Assembly (NCBI GenBank): GCA_033851265.1 | Contig: JAWWOW010000025.1 | Span: 124,001 to 188,000, forward strand | Origin: JAWWOW01 sp033851265 | Lineage (GTDB): Bacteria; Actinomycetota; Actinomycetes; JAWWOW01 | DNA length: 64,000 nt | Reading direction: 5' to 3' | Shown here: positions 17,844-26,118 of the stretch, in pieces | Layout: each line of letters begins with the position of its first letter | Numbering within the stretch: position 1 is the first letter of the stretch | Made by a program: the position numbers and the translations under genes | The notes under the pieces: generated by a model | Told to the model about the DNA's origin: nothing | Database searches by the model: none | The model's input: the letters and a program-made list of their open reading frames with translations, nothing else

Positions 17844-19102
17844 TCCGACGGAGCGTCATCGTCAAGGTCGTCATCTTCGCCGTCGTCACCGTGCTCGGCG
17901 TCAGCTACACGGCGGTGAAGTACGTCCGAATCGGTGATGGGCTGCTGAACTCGTCGAAAACGGTGTACGTCGACATGGACGCGGCAGGCGGCATCTTCCC
18001 CAACAGCGAGGTGACTTACCGGGGCGTGCCCGTCGGACGGGTGACATCGGTCAAGGCGCGCGACAACTATTCAGGCGTACGCATGGGCTTGCTCATCAAC
18101 AGTGGGCCCGAAGTGCCCAACGACTTGGATGTCGTCATCGCCAACGGATCGGCCATCGGCGAGCAGTACGTCGACCTGCAGCCGAGGCGGCGGACCGGGC
18201 CGTACCTCAAGGACGGCGAGCTGATCAAGGATGACAAGCCGACGTTGCCGATCGAGACAGCGACGTTGCTGATGAATCTCGACCAGTTGGTCAACTCCGT
18301 CCCCAAGGACGACCTACAGACCGTCATCTCCGAGTTGGGCACGGCGTTCGCGAAAACTGGGCCCGATTTGCAACGCATCATCGACGCCAGCCATGCCCTG
18401 CTCACCGAGGCGTCGGCGGCTCTGCCGCAGACGATCGCGCTGCTGCGCGATGGCCGCACGGTGCTCGACACTCAGAACGACCAAGCCAGTGCCATAGCGG
18501 AGTTCGCCAAGCACTTGGCGTCGTTCACTGCTCAACTGCGCGCGAGCGACTCCGACCTCCGAGGCGCGCTGGAGCTCGGTATCCCCGCGGCGGCTCAGCT
18601 GACTGGTCTCGTCGATTCCGTCAGTGCAACCTTGCCGATGCTGCTCGGCAACCTGGTCAATGTCGGCCAGGTTGCAGCACTGCACGTCAACGACATCAAG
18701 CAGGTGCTCATCGTCTACCCCTACCTCGTGGCGGCATCGTTCACGACGTTCCCCGGCAACGGCACCACCGTCTTCGGCGTCCCGATGAACCAGAACGGGA
18801 TGCCGCCGGCGTGCACGCAGGGCTACCCGCCGCCGTCGACACAGCGGGTGCCGGAAGACACCACCCAGCGCACCCCTTATCCGTACAACGCTTTCTGTCA
18901 GGCGCCCGGCGACTCACCGGATGGAACGAGCGTGCGCGGCACACGCAATGCCCCCGGCAACCGGTCCAACGCGACCATCAACAACACCGCCGTGACGACC
19001 AACAACTACCGGGTAGCCTCCACCGGAGGTCAGCAACGGATCATGGGAGACAACTCGTGGCAGTGGCTTCTGGCCGGTCCGATGGGGGCCGGCTCCGACT
19101 AG
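17840..19102 (+). CDS. mceF: Mce protein, MceF position
   Basis: 420 residues. Membrane helix about residues 7-25, MCE domain with GGIFPNSEVTYRGVPVGRVTSV and NGSAIGEQYVDLQP, helical domain to about residue 290. The last ~90 residues are Asn/Thr/Pro-rich and low in structure (NRSNATINNTAVTTNNYR), possibly the tip exposed in the outer envelope. Last of the six mce genes. Confidence 0.9.
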   Translation: MIRRSVIVKVVIFAVVTVLGVSYTAVKYVRIGDGLLNSSKTVYVDMDAAGGIFPNSEVTYRGVPVGRVTSVKARDNYSGVRMGLLINSGPEVPNDLDVVIANGSAIGEQYVDLQPRRRTGPYLKDGELIKDDKPTLPIETATLLMNLDQLVNSVPKDDLQTVISELGTAFAKTGPDLQRIIDASHALLTEASAALPQTIALLRDGRTVLDTQNDQASAIAEFAKHLASFTAQLRASDSDLRGALELGIPAAAQLTGLVDSVSATLPMLLGNLVNVGQVAALHVNDIKQVLIVYPYLVAASFTTFPGNGTTVFGVPMNQNGMPPACTQGYPPPSTQRVPEDTTQRTPYPYNAFCQAPGDSPDGTSVRGTRNAPGNRSNATINNTAVTTNNYRVASTGGQQRIMGDNSWQWLLAGPMGAGSD

Positions 19103-19590
19103 TCGCCACGGTGCTGCTCAGTCTGTTGCTCGCTGCGCTGCTCGCATTCGGTGCGCTGGTCTACGTGAAATACCGTGACGAGGGCGACAAGCAGGACGTG
19201 CGCACGGCTGCCATGGCCGCGGCCCGCCTCGAGGCGTTGAACCTCACGACGATCGACTACAAGGACACCGATGCTGCGGTCGACCGCATTCTGTCGTTGG
19301 CGACCGGAACGTTGTCGACGCAATTCAAGACGCAGCGCGGCCAGCTCGGTCCGTTGCTCGCCGGCACCAAGTCGGTCTCCGTCGGGTCAGTTCTCGAGAC
19401 CGGCTTGGTGAGCCTCAAAGGCAAGAACGCAGAGGTCCTCGTCGCCGTCGACGCAACGGTCACCACGCAACCCGCTGGCAGCACGAAGGCACAGCGCGCG
19501 GTGAAGCACTACCGGATGTCGATGAAGTTGCAGCAGGTCGCCAGCCACTGGCTGATCTCCGACGTCGGCTTCACGGGGTTGGCAACATGA
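19057..19590 (+). CDS. Mce-associated membrane protein 1
   Basis: 177 residues from GTG 19057, which has GGGAGA seven bases upstream. The frame is inside the last 46 bases of mceF. One membrane helix (residues 15-38) is followed by an extracytoplasmic domain resembling the Mam/Mas proteins that accompany mce operons: helix with AARLEALNLTTIDYKD, LATGTLSTQFKT and a terminal WLISDVGF. These proteins are thought to stabilise the Mce transporter. Confidence 0.82.
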   Translation: MAVASGRSDGGRLRLVATVLLSLLLAALLAFGALVYVKYRDEGDKQDVRTAAMAAARLEALNLTTIDYKDTDAAVDRILSLATGTLSTQFKTQRGQLGPLLAGTKSVSVGSVLETGLVSLKGKNAEVLVAVDATVTTQPAGSTKAQRAVKHYRMSMKLQQVASHWLISDVGFTGLAT

Positions 19591-20150
19591 GCGAGCCGGA
19601 GCAGGAGACTCCAGCGGCGCCTCGGCAGCATGGTCGGCACCGGCGCGAGGCGGGACGACCTGCTCGGCGTGGCGGGCCGCCACGAGGTGCCGTGCTCGTG
19701 TTGACCGTGCTCTGCGTCGTCGTTGCCGCGCTCGACGTGCTGTTACTCCTGCGCTTGCAAGACCGGCGGGACAGCGAGGACGCGCGGACCGACGCGGTGA
19801 CGGCCGCGAAGACATCCGTCATCGAGATCCTGTCCTACGACTACCGCAGCCTCGACAAGGACATTGCTGCGGCCAAGGGCCGGTCTACCGGCGCGTTCCT
19901 CGCGGAGTACTCCTCGACCGCGAGCAGGCTGCTCGCCCAGGCCAAGCAGCTGAAGGCCGTCGTACAAGCGAGCGTCGCGTCGACGTCGGTGGTGTCGTCG
20001 TCTTCCGGCCGGGTGGTCGTGCTCGCCTTCGTCGACCAAGCGACAGTGAAGGCGGGGGACAAGCAGACGCGGATCGATCAAAACCGCGTGCGGATGACGA
20101 TGCAGAAGGTGAAGGGCCGCTGGCTCGTCGCCCAACTGGATGCGCTCTAA
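19587..20150 (+). CDS. Mce-associated membrane protein 2
   Basis: 187 residues, ATGA overlap with the preceding gene. An unusual basic Arg/Pro/His-rich cytoplasmic N-terminus of about 35 residues precedes one membrane helix (residues 36-57) and a Mas-type domain (SVIEILSYDYRSLDKD, FLAEYSSTASRL, and a terminal GRWLVAQLD). It is related to the previous gene and closes the mce operon. Role as for that gene. Confidence 0.82.
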   Translation: MSEPEQETPAAPRQHGRHRREAGRPARRGGPPRGAVLVLTVLCVVVAALDVLLLLRLQDRRDSEDARTDAVTAAKTSVIEILSYDYRSLDKDIAAAKGRSTGAFLAEYSSTASRLLAQAKQLKAVVQASVASTSVVSSSSGRVVVLAFVDQATVKAGDKQTRIDQNRVRMTMQKVKGRWLVAQLDAL

Positions 20151-20158
20151 CGCCGGCG

Positions 20159-20650
20159 CTACGAGCGGGGTTCGGGGAAGCGGAACGCCTTGGGCGGCGG
20201 TGACATGTCCGCGCGGGGGCAGCTGGCCAAGTCCAGTCCACCGAAGCTGAGCGCCTCGTCGCAGAGCGACTCGACGGTCCAGTCGTGGTCCGCCCCGAGC
20301 CTGGTGATCGTGGCGCGGTAGATGGTGATTTCGTAGCGCGTCGGAGTGCCATAGGCGACCTGGATGCTGCCCAAGAGTTCGGCGCTGCCTTCGGAGCCAC
20401 CTGGTCCGTCCCAGGGCCGGTCGTACCGGCGCCAGATGTTGGGTTGCGCGTGCCAGAAGCCGCCGTTGTTCACGTCGCGGAGAGCCATCTCGACAAGGAC
20501 GGCTCGCGCGTTGGACTCCGGGAGGATGGCCGCGGGCCGGATGACCTCGGAGATGACGCCTTCGTCGAAGGCCTCCGAGACGAGTAGTTCGAGTTCGTTC
20601 ATGGCGCTGCCGAAGCCGTCGCCACGCTCATCACCCCTGGATGTACTCAT
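20159..20650 (-). CDS. hypothetical protein
   Basis: 163 residues if started at ATG 20650. Core NELELLVSEAFDEGVISEVIRPAAILPE is acidic and helical; later NNGGFWHAQPNIWRRYDRPWDG and PTRYEITIYRATITRLGADHDWTVESLCDEALSFGG. No signal, no membrane segment and no recognised family. Starts at 20686 and 20815 are also open; the first 55 residues of the longest form are basic and low-complexity, so they were excluded. It converges with the mce operon, 8 bases after its last stop. The 257 bases upstream to DUF3145 show no other gene. Confidence 0.55.
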   Translation of the reverse strand: MSTSRGDERGDGFGSAMNELELLVSEAFDEGVISEVIRPAAILPESNARAVLVEMALRDVNNGGFWHAQPNIWRRYDRPWDGPGGSEGSAELLGSIQVAYGTPTRYEITIYRATITRLGADHDWTVESLCDEALSFGGLDLASCPRADMSPPPKAFRFPEPRS

Positions 20651-20907
20651 GTGGTGTCCATCGACGAACGGCGCTGCCGACTTCATGGTCCGTTCTGACT
20701 CCCGATGTGGGCCTGTTGGACTCGGCCGTTCAGCCGAGTGAGGTGGCTTATGACCCGGCTGTCCGGTTCGTGCGCCTCCGCGTGCCTGCTGGTACGCGCG
20801 GGAACTGTGAGGCACTATGTGAACGGATCCGACCGCGATCGGCGCAGAGGTGGCTGGGGAAGGCGCACCTCAACCCTGATGGGCGCCGTGCTAGGTCGGA
20901 GGTTCGC

Positions 20908-21426
20908 GTGTCCGCAGCGATGTCCGTCCCGAGCTCTGCCCGGGGCGTGCTGTATGTCCATTCGTGCCCGCCTGCGCTGTGCCCGCACGTCGAGTGGGCG
21001 GTGGCAGCGCTGCTCGGCGTACCCGTGAGCCTCACCTGGACCGCCCAGCCGGCCACGACCGGGTCCCTCCGCGCCGAAGTTGCCTGGCGTGGCCGGTCCG
21101 GCACTGCCGGCCGGATCGCAGCCGCACTGCGTGAGTGGTCGTTGTTGCGATTCGAGGTGACCGAGGATCCCGGCTACGGCTATGACGGAGAGCGGTACGC
21201 CGTGACGCCGTCGCTGGGGTTGTTCCGCGCAATCATGAGTGCGAATGGTGACGTGCTCGTCGGTGAGGACCGACTCCGCGCGCTTCTCGGCAGCGCGCAA
21301 GACACAACGGCACTCGCACACGGATTGGAGCGATTGCTCGGGTCCGCCTGGGACGAAGAGCTCGAGCCCTACCGCGAAGCGGGCGAAGGCGCGCCGGTGC
21401 GCTGGCTGCACGCAGCGGGGGGCTAA
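20908..21426 (+). CDS. DUF3145 family protein
   Basis: 172 residues from GTG 20908 with GGAGG five bases ahead; ATG 20920 is the alternative. RGVLYVHSCPPALCPHVEWAVAALLG at the start, the WTAQPATTGSLRAEVAWRG segment and GYGYDGERYAVTPSLGLFRA are characteristic of DUF3145, an actinobacterial family of unknown function. As I recall, this family sits beside the fatty-acid synthesis genes in streptomycetes, and it is near them here too. Molecular role unknown. Confidence 0.85.
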   Translation: MSAAMSVPSSARGVLYVHSCPPALCPHVEWAVAALLGVPVSLTWTAQPATTGSLRAEVAWRGRSGTAGRIAAALREWSLLRFEVTEDPGYGYDGERYAVTPSLGLFRAIMSANGDVLVGEDRLRALLGSAQDTTALAHGLERLLGSAWDEELEPYREAGEGAPVRWLHAAGG

Positions 21427-21442
21427 CGCTGGCGAATACGAA

Positions 21443-21471
21443 GACGGCCGGGGGAATGTCCCCCGGCCGTC
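21443..21471. terminator. bidirectional hairpin terminator
   Basis: Perfect 13-base arms (GACGGCCGGGGGA and its complement) enclose a 3-base loop, directly after the DUF3145 stop and just before the stop of the convergent secreted-protein gene. No long T run, as is common in high-GC actinobacteria. Confidence 0.85.
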
Positions 21472-21487
21472 TCGACGTGCGAGTGAA

Positions 21488-21991
21488 CTAGCCGATCTTC
21501 CCAGCGCCGACGAAGGTCACGGTCGTGACCCCGCCCGTGGCGCACTGGGTCGGGTTCGCGTTGAAGTTGAGGAGCGCGGACGCCTTCGAGCCCTTGAACA
21601 GGCCGGCAGTGAAGGTGCCTGCCACCTTGAGGACCGAGCCGACGCCCTTCGTTGTCAACTTGATCGTCGATGTCTGGCCGTTGTTCCACCTGACGGTGGC
21701 GATCCCGGCAGTTGTTGCCGTTGCGCAGCTGCCGTTGCCACTGCCCACCTCGGTGATCGAGCCCGACTTCACGGGACCGTTCGCGCAGTTGCTGAAAGCA
21801 CCGCTGAACGTGTCGGTGAAGTTCTGCGCCTTCGTGGACAGGCCGGGGTTGATGTGGGCCGTGCCGGAGATCCGGCAGCCGCTCGGGCCGGCGGCGGTCG
21901 CGTTATTGGCGCCAGCAGTGACTCCGCCGAGTAGGGCGAAGCCGGCCAGCGTGGCGATGATGAATCGGCGAGAGCGCATGCTGCCTCGCAT
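21488..21991 (-). CDS. small secreted protein of unknown function
   Basis: 167 residues (or 163 from the Met at 21979). Sec signal RRFIIATLAGFALLGGVTAGANNATA; mature chain is Gly/Thr/Ser-rich with beta-strand alternation and four cysteines likely to pair (GCRISG, NCANG, SCATA, QCATGG). No known family. It follows the carboxyltransferase gene by 106 bases on the same strand, probably with its own promoter. Confidence 0.65.
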   Translation of the reverse strand: MRGSMRSRRFIIATLAGFALLGGVTAGANNATAAGPSGCRISGTAHINPGLSTKAQNFTDTFSGAFSNCANGPVKSGSITEVGSGNGSCATATTAGIATVRWNNGQTSTIKLTTKGVGSVLKVAGTFTAGLFKGSKASALLNFNANPTQCATGGVTTVTFVGAGKIG

Positions 21992-22097
21992 TCCGCGGTC
22001 CGGCTGGACGCCGACGGGGGACCGCTCGAAGGGGTGGGTGCCCGGAACTTCGCCTTCCGAGGGCGGATTCCTGCCCCGCGAGGTGACCGATCAGTAA

Positions 22098-23537
22098 CTA
22101 GAGCGGGATGTTGCCGTGCCGCCCGCGCACGGCGGGGGCCTCGGCGAGCGCTCGCGCGATCGTCGACCGCGTCTGCGTCGGCGGGACGACGGCGTCGACC
22201 ACGCCCGACTCGATGGCCCGCTCGATCCCTCCGGAGAGCCGCTCGTGCTCTTCGGCCAGTTCCGCTTCGAGTGCGCCGAGTCGCGCGGGCGGGACCTCCG
22301 CGAGCAGCCGGCGGTGCAGGATCCGCACCGCGGCAGTTGCCCCCATCACCGCGACCTGAGCGGTCGGCCAGGCGTAGACCGCGGTGGCTCCGAGGGAGCG
22401 GGAGTTCATGGCGATGTAGGCGCCGCCGTACGCCTTGCGGGTCACGAGCGTCACCCGCGGCACGCTGGCCTCGGCGAACGCGTGCAAGAGCTTGGCGCCG
22501 CGGCGTACGACGCCTTCCCATTCCTGGCCGACACCCGGCAGGTAGCCAGGCACGTCGACGAGCACGACGAGTGGCACACCGAAGGCGTCGCAGGTCCGGA
22601 CGAAGCGCGCGGCCTTCTCCGCCGACGCTGCGTCGAGGCACCCGGCGAGGCGCAGGGGGTTGTTGGCGATCACGCCCACGGTGCGGCCGCCCAGCCGACC
22701 CAGCGACGTGATCAAGTTCGGTGCCCAGCGTGGGTGCAGCTCGAACCCGGTGCCGTCGTCGAGCAGACCGTCGACCAGCGGGTGTACGTCGTAGGCGCGC
22801 TTCGCGTCGTCGGGGAGGAACGTGCCGAGGTCGGTATCGGTGACCGCGGCGAGGTCGAACGTGCCCTGCCGGCCGAGGAGCTCTGCCACCCGGCGTGCTG
22901 CGCTGAACGCTCCGGCTTCGGTGTCGGCAGTTACGTGGACCAGACCGCTGCGGCGACCGTGCGGCTCGGGGCCGCCGAGACGCAGCATGTCGACGTCTTC
23001 ACCAGTGACCGAACGCACGACGTCTGGGCCGGTGACGAAGACGCGACCTGCCGGGCCGAGGACGACAATGTCGGTGAGCGCTGGGCCGTAGGCCGCGCCG
23101 CCGGCCGCAGGACCGAGCACCAATGAGATTTGCGGCACCCGACCGGACGCGCGGGTCATCGCCGCGAAGACCCGGCCCACACCATCAAGCGACTCGACGC
23201 CTTCGCGCATGCGCGCGCCACCGGAGTGCCAGATACCGACGATGGGGCAGCTCGTCGCGAGTGCTTTTTCGTACGCCGCAACGACAACGTCGCAGCCGGC
23301 GCGCGACATGGCACCGCCTTGAACGGTCGGGTCACTCGCGAATGCAACGACAGGGGAGCCGTGCACACGACCCGACGCGGCGACCATGCCGCACTCGTCG
23401 GGTGCGGGGAGCGTTGTGAACGCGCCATCGTCGAACAATGCGGTCAGACGCGTGAGTGGGTTGGCCGGTGGCGTGCGGGCAACACTCGGCGTGCGTGCGC
23501 TCTTGGGTGCGCCGATCGCGCTCGTCATCTGGTTCAC
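22098..23537 (-). CDS. accD: acyl-CoA carboxylase beta (carboxyltransferase) subunit
   Basis: 479 residues. The crotonase-type carboxyltransferase fold is clear: N-half with GIWHSGGARMREGVESLDG and VLGPAAGGAAYGPALTDIVV (oxyanion-forming Gly-Gly-Ala), C-half with DVPGYLPGVGQEWEGVVRRGAKLL, TRKAYGGAYIAMNS and AQVAVMGATAAVRIL. It transfers CO2 from biotin carrier to acetyl- or propionyl-CoA, supplying malonyl-CoA for the adjacent genes; substrate preference cannot be read. The biotin-carboxylase subunit is not in the window. GTG start overlaps the fabF stop (GTGA); last gene of the fab operon. Confidence 0.92.
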   Translation of the reverse strand: MNQMTSAIGAPKSARTPSVARTPPANPLTRLTALFDDGAFTTLPAPDECGMVAASGRVHGSPVVAFASDPTVQGGAMSRAGCDVVVAAYEKALATSCPIVGIWHSGGARMREGVESLDGVGRVFAAMTRASGRVPQISLVLGPAAGGAAYGPALTDIVVLGPAGRVFVTGPDVVRSVTGEDVDMLRLGGPEPHGRRSGLVHVTADTEAGAFSAARRVAELLGRQGTFDLAAVTDTDLGTFLPDDAKRAYDVHPLVDGLLDDGTGFELHPRWAPNLITSLGRLGGRTVGVIANNPLRLAGCLDAASAEKAARFVRTCDAFGVPLVVLVDVPGYLPGVGQEWEGVVRRGAKLLHAFAEASVPRVTLVTRKAYGGAYIAMNSRSLGATAVYAWPTAQVAVMGATAAVRILHRRLLAEVPPARLGALEAELAEEHERLSGGIERAIESGVVDAVVPPTQTRSTIARALAEAPAVRGRHGNIPL

Positions 23538-24766
23538 GCTTCCTTGAAGGCGAGGGTCACGTTGTGTCCGCCGAACCCGAACGAGTTAGAGATGCCAGCA
23601 CCCGAAGGCAGCTCGCGGGGGTCAACGACGACCACATCGATGTCGACCTCGTCGTCGACGTCATCGAGGTTGATCGTGGGTGGGCAGATGCGGTGCTTAA
23701 TGCCGAGGACGGTGGCGATTGCCTCGACGGCGCCGGCGGCACCGAGCAGGTGACCGGTCATGGATTTTGTTGCTGTGACAGGGATTCTGTCGAGTTGGGC
23801 CCCGAATGCAGTGCGCAGCGCCAACGTCTCGGCGATGTCGCCGAGCGGTGTCGAGGTCGCATGCGCGTTGACGTGTGAGACGTCGGTGGTTGACAGGCCG
23901 GCGTCGCGTAGCGCCAGGTCGATCGCACGTGCGGCACCGGCTCCCGTCGGCTCCGGTGCGGCGATGTGATGTGCGTCCGACGTCATGCCCGCGCCGGCGA
24001 GCTCGGCGTACACCTTTGCTCCACGCGCCTTGGCGTGCTCCAACGTCTCGAGCACGAGGACACCTGCGCCCTCGGCCATGACGAAGCCGTCGCGTGCCTT
24101 GTCGAACGGTCGCGATGCCGCCTGTGGTTCGTCGTTGCGCAACGACAACGCGCGCATCTGCCAGAACGCGAGCACTGGCAGGGGGTGAATCGCGGCCTCG
24201 GTGCCACCGCAGACCACGACGTCAGCGCGACCGGCGCGCAGCACGTCGAGGGCCACGGCAACCGCTTCCGATCCAGATGCACACGCGCTCACCGGCGCGT
24301 GCACTCCTGCCCGGGCCCGAAGCTCGAGCCCAACGGTTGCTGCAGGACCGTTGGGCATCAGCATTGGAATCGTGTGCGGGGAAACCCGTCGCGGTCCGTG
24401 CTCCCGGAACGTGTCGTAGGCCGTCAGCAGCGTGACGACCCCGCCGATACCGGATGCGATGACGACCGCGAGGCGTTCCGGGTCGACTTCGGGTGACCCG
24501 GCGTCGGCCCAGGCTTCTTTCGCCGCGATCAGCGCGAGTTGCTGGGAACGGTCGAGGGTGCGTGCACGGACACGCTCGAGGACGTCCTTTGGATCCACGG
24601 CCACGGGTGCGCCGATGCGCACCGGCAGGTCGTCCGCCCAGCCCTCGGTGAGGGTCCGGACGCCCGACTTGCCGGCGAGCATTGCCGACCAGGTCGACGC
24701 GACGTCCCCGCCGAGCGGGGTGGTCGCGCCGAGCCCGGTCACGACGACCGTTGGCCGTGAACTCAT
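23534..24766 (-). CDS. fabF: beta-ketoacyl-ACP synthase II (FabF)
   Basis: 410 residues, the usual FabF length. Catalytic set complete: Cys162 in VSACASGSEA, His302 in NAHATSTPLGD, Lys334 and His339 in TATKSMTGHLLGAAG; the C-terminal GFGGHNVTL loop is intact. It elongates acyl-ACP by condensation with malonyl-ACP. It overlaps acpP by 4 bases and the carboxyltransferase by 4 bases. Confidence 0.96.
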   Translation of the reverse strand: MSSRPTVVVTGLGATTPLGGDVASTWSAMLAGKSGVRTLTEGWADDLPVRIGAPVAVDPKDVLERVRARTLDRSQQLALIAAKEAWADAGSPEVDPERLAVVIASGIGGVVTLLTAYDTFREHGPRRVSPHTIPMLMPNGPAATVGLELRARAGVHAPVSACASGSEAVAVALDVLRAGRADVVVCGGTEAAIHPLPVLAFWQMRALSLRNDEPQAASRPFDKARDGFVMAEGAGVLVLETLEHAKARGAKVYAELAGAGMTSDAHHIAAPEPTGAGAARAIDLALRDAGLSTTDVSHVNAHATSTPLGDIAETLALRTAFGAQLDRIPVTATKSMTGHLLGAAGAVEAIATVLGIKHRICPPTINLDDVDDEVDIDVVVVDPRELPSGAGISNSFGFGGHNVTLAFKEA

Positions 24767-25020
24767 GCAGGCACGCCGGTGGTCTTGATGAAGTCGACCG
24801 CGTCCTGCACGGTGCGCAGGTCACGAGCGGCCTCGTCCGGGATCCGAACGCCGAAGCGCTCTTCTGCCGCGACGAGAATCTCGACCATCGATAGCGAGTC
24901 GATCTCGAGGTCGTCGACGAACGCGCGCTGGGGCTGGACGTCAGCCGCCGGCACACCGGTCACCTCTTCGATGATCTCGGCCATGCCGGTGAGAATCTCC
25001 GTGTCGTTCAATTCAGCCAT
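24763..25020 (-). CDS. acpP: acyl carrier protein
   Basis: 85 residues, normal for AcpP. The phosphopantetheine attachment site is Ser42 in LEIDSLSMVEI, followed by the acidic helix II (VAAEERFGVRIPDE). It carries growing fatty acyl chains as a thioester. 90 bases separate it from fabH; fabF follows with an ATGA overlap. Confidence 0.96.
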   Translation of the reverse strand: MAELNDTEILTGMAEIIEEVTGVPAADVQPQRAFVDDLEIDSLSMVEILVAAEERFGVRIPDEAARDLRTVQDAVDFIKTTGVPA

Positions 25021-25110
25021 TTCCTTGTCTCCCCATTCCTCTATAACGGACGTTTCTGCGGAACCCTCGCGGTTCCTGCCACCAAATGGTCACAGCCTGT
25101 TGACTCGTGC

Positions 25111-26118
25111 TCACGGCGTAAGCACCACCTGCGCCGCGTACGTGAGGCCTGAGCCGAAGCCCAGCAGCAGCGCCGGTGCCCCGCTGGGCACCTCGCCGGC
25201 CTCGACCAGATGCGTCAGGGCGAGCGGGATCGACGCGGCGGACGTGTTGCCGACCTCGACGATGTCACGGGCGATGACGACCGACTCCGGCAGCTTCAGC
25301 GATCGGGTCAGCGCGTCAATGATCCGCAGATTGGCCTGGTGCGGGACGAAGGCACCGAGCTCTTCGGGCTTGATCCCGGCGCGCTCGCAGGCCTCGCGGG
25401 CGACCGCCGCCAGTGCGGTGACGGCCCAGCGGTAGACGGCGGGCCCCTGCATCCGGATGAACGGCAGGCCGGCGTCGGAGCGCTGCGGCTCCTCGTCGGG
25501 ACGCTGGTTGATCAGGTCCTTCTGGGAGCCGTCGCTGCCCCACACCACCGGGCCGATACCCGGCTGGTCCGACGCCGCCAGGACCATCGCGCCGGCACCG
25601 TCCCCGAACAGGAACGCGGTGCCGCGGTCGGTCATGTCGAGGATGTTGGTGTAGCGCTCGGCGCCGACCACCACAGCGAGTTTCGAGTTGCCGGCACGGA
25701 TGGTGTCGGAGACGGAGTTGAGTGCGTAGCAGAAGCCGGCGCACGCGCCGTTCATGTCGACGGCTCCGGCGGTGGTTGCACCGATCCGGTGCGCGACTTC
25801 CGGTGCGGCACCGGGCAGCTGCAGTGCATGAGTGCATGTCGCCACGACAACCAGGTCAACGTCGGCGGGGTCCGCGCCGGCGTTGGCGACTGCTTTCGCA
25901 GCAGCCTCGACCGCCATGTCGGCAACCGTCTCGTCCGGGGCCGCGAAGCGGCGGCGCGCGATGCCGGACCGCACGGTGATCCAGTTGTCGGAGGAATTGA
26001 TGCCCGGTGCGATCTCGTCGTTGTCGACGACCCGCGTCGGTAGGTGCGCGCCTAGGCCGATGATTCGGGCGCCCGCAGGGGCCGGGTGCACGGCCAACCC
26101 TCTTGTCTCGGCCGCCAT
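25111..26118 (-). CDS. fabH: beta-ketoacyl-ACP synthase III (FabH)
   Basis: 335 residues from ATG 26118, which overlaps the fabD TGA. Active-site triad Cys126 (NGACAGF), His260 (PHQANLRI) and Asn291 (EVGNTSAASIPLAL) is present. It starts each fatty acid by condensing an acyl-CoA primer with malonyl-ACP; in actinobacteria branched primers are usual. A much longer in-frame reading upstream lies inside fabD and is not a real extension. Confidence 0.95.
   Translation of the reverse strand: MAAETRGLAVHPAPAGARIIGLGAHLPTRVVDNDEIAPGINSSDNWITVRSGIARRRFAAPDETVADMAVEAAAKAVANAGADPADVDLVVVATCTHALQLPGAAPEVAHRIGATTAGAVDMNGACAGFCYALNSVSDTIRAGNSKLAVVVGAERYTNILDMTDRGTAFLFGDGAGAMVLAASDQPGIGPVVWGSDGSQKDLINQRPDEEPQRSDAGLPFIRMQGPAVYRWAVTALAAVAREACERAGIKPEELGAFVPHQANLRIIDALTRSLKLPESVVIARDIVEVGNTSAASIPLALTHLVEAGEVPSGAPALLLGFGSGLTYAAQVVLTP

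Noticed and set aside
22116..23126. 336-codon open frame opposite the carboxyltransferase
   Set aside because: Low-complexity basic protein without motifs; the opposite strand carries a full catalytic domain.
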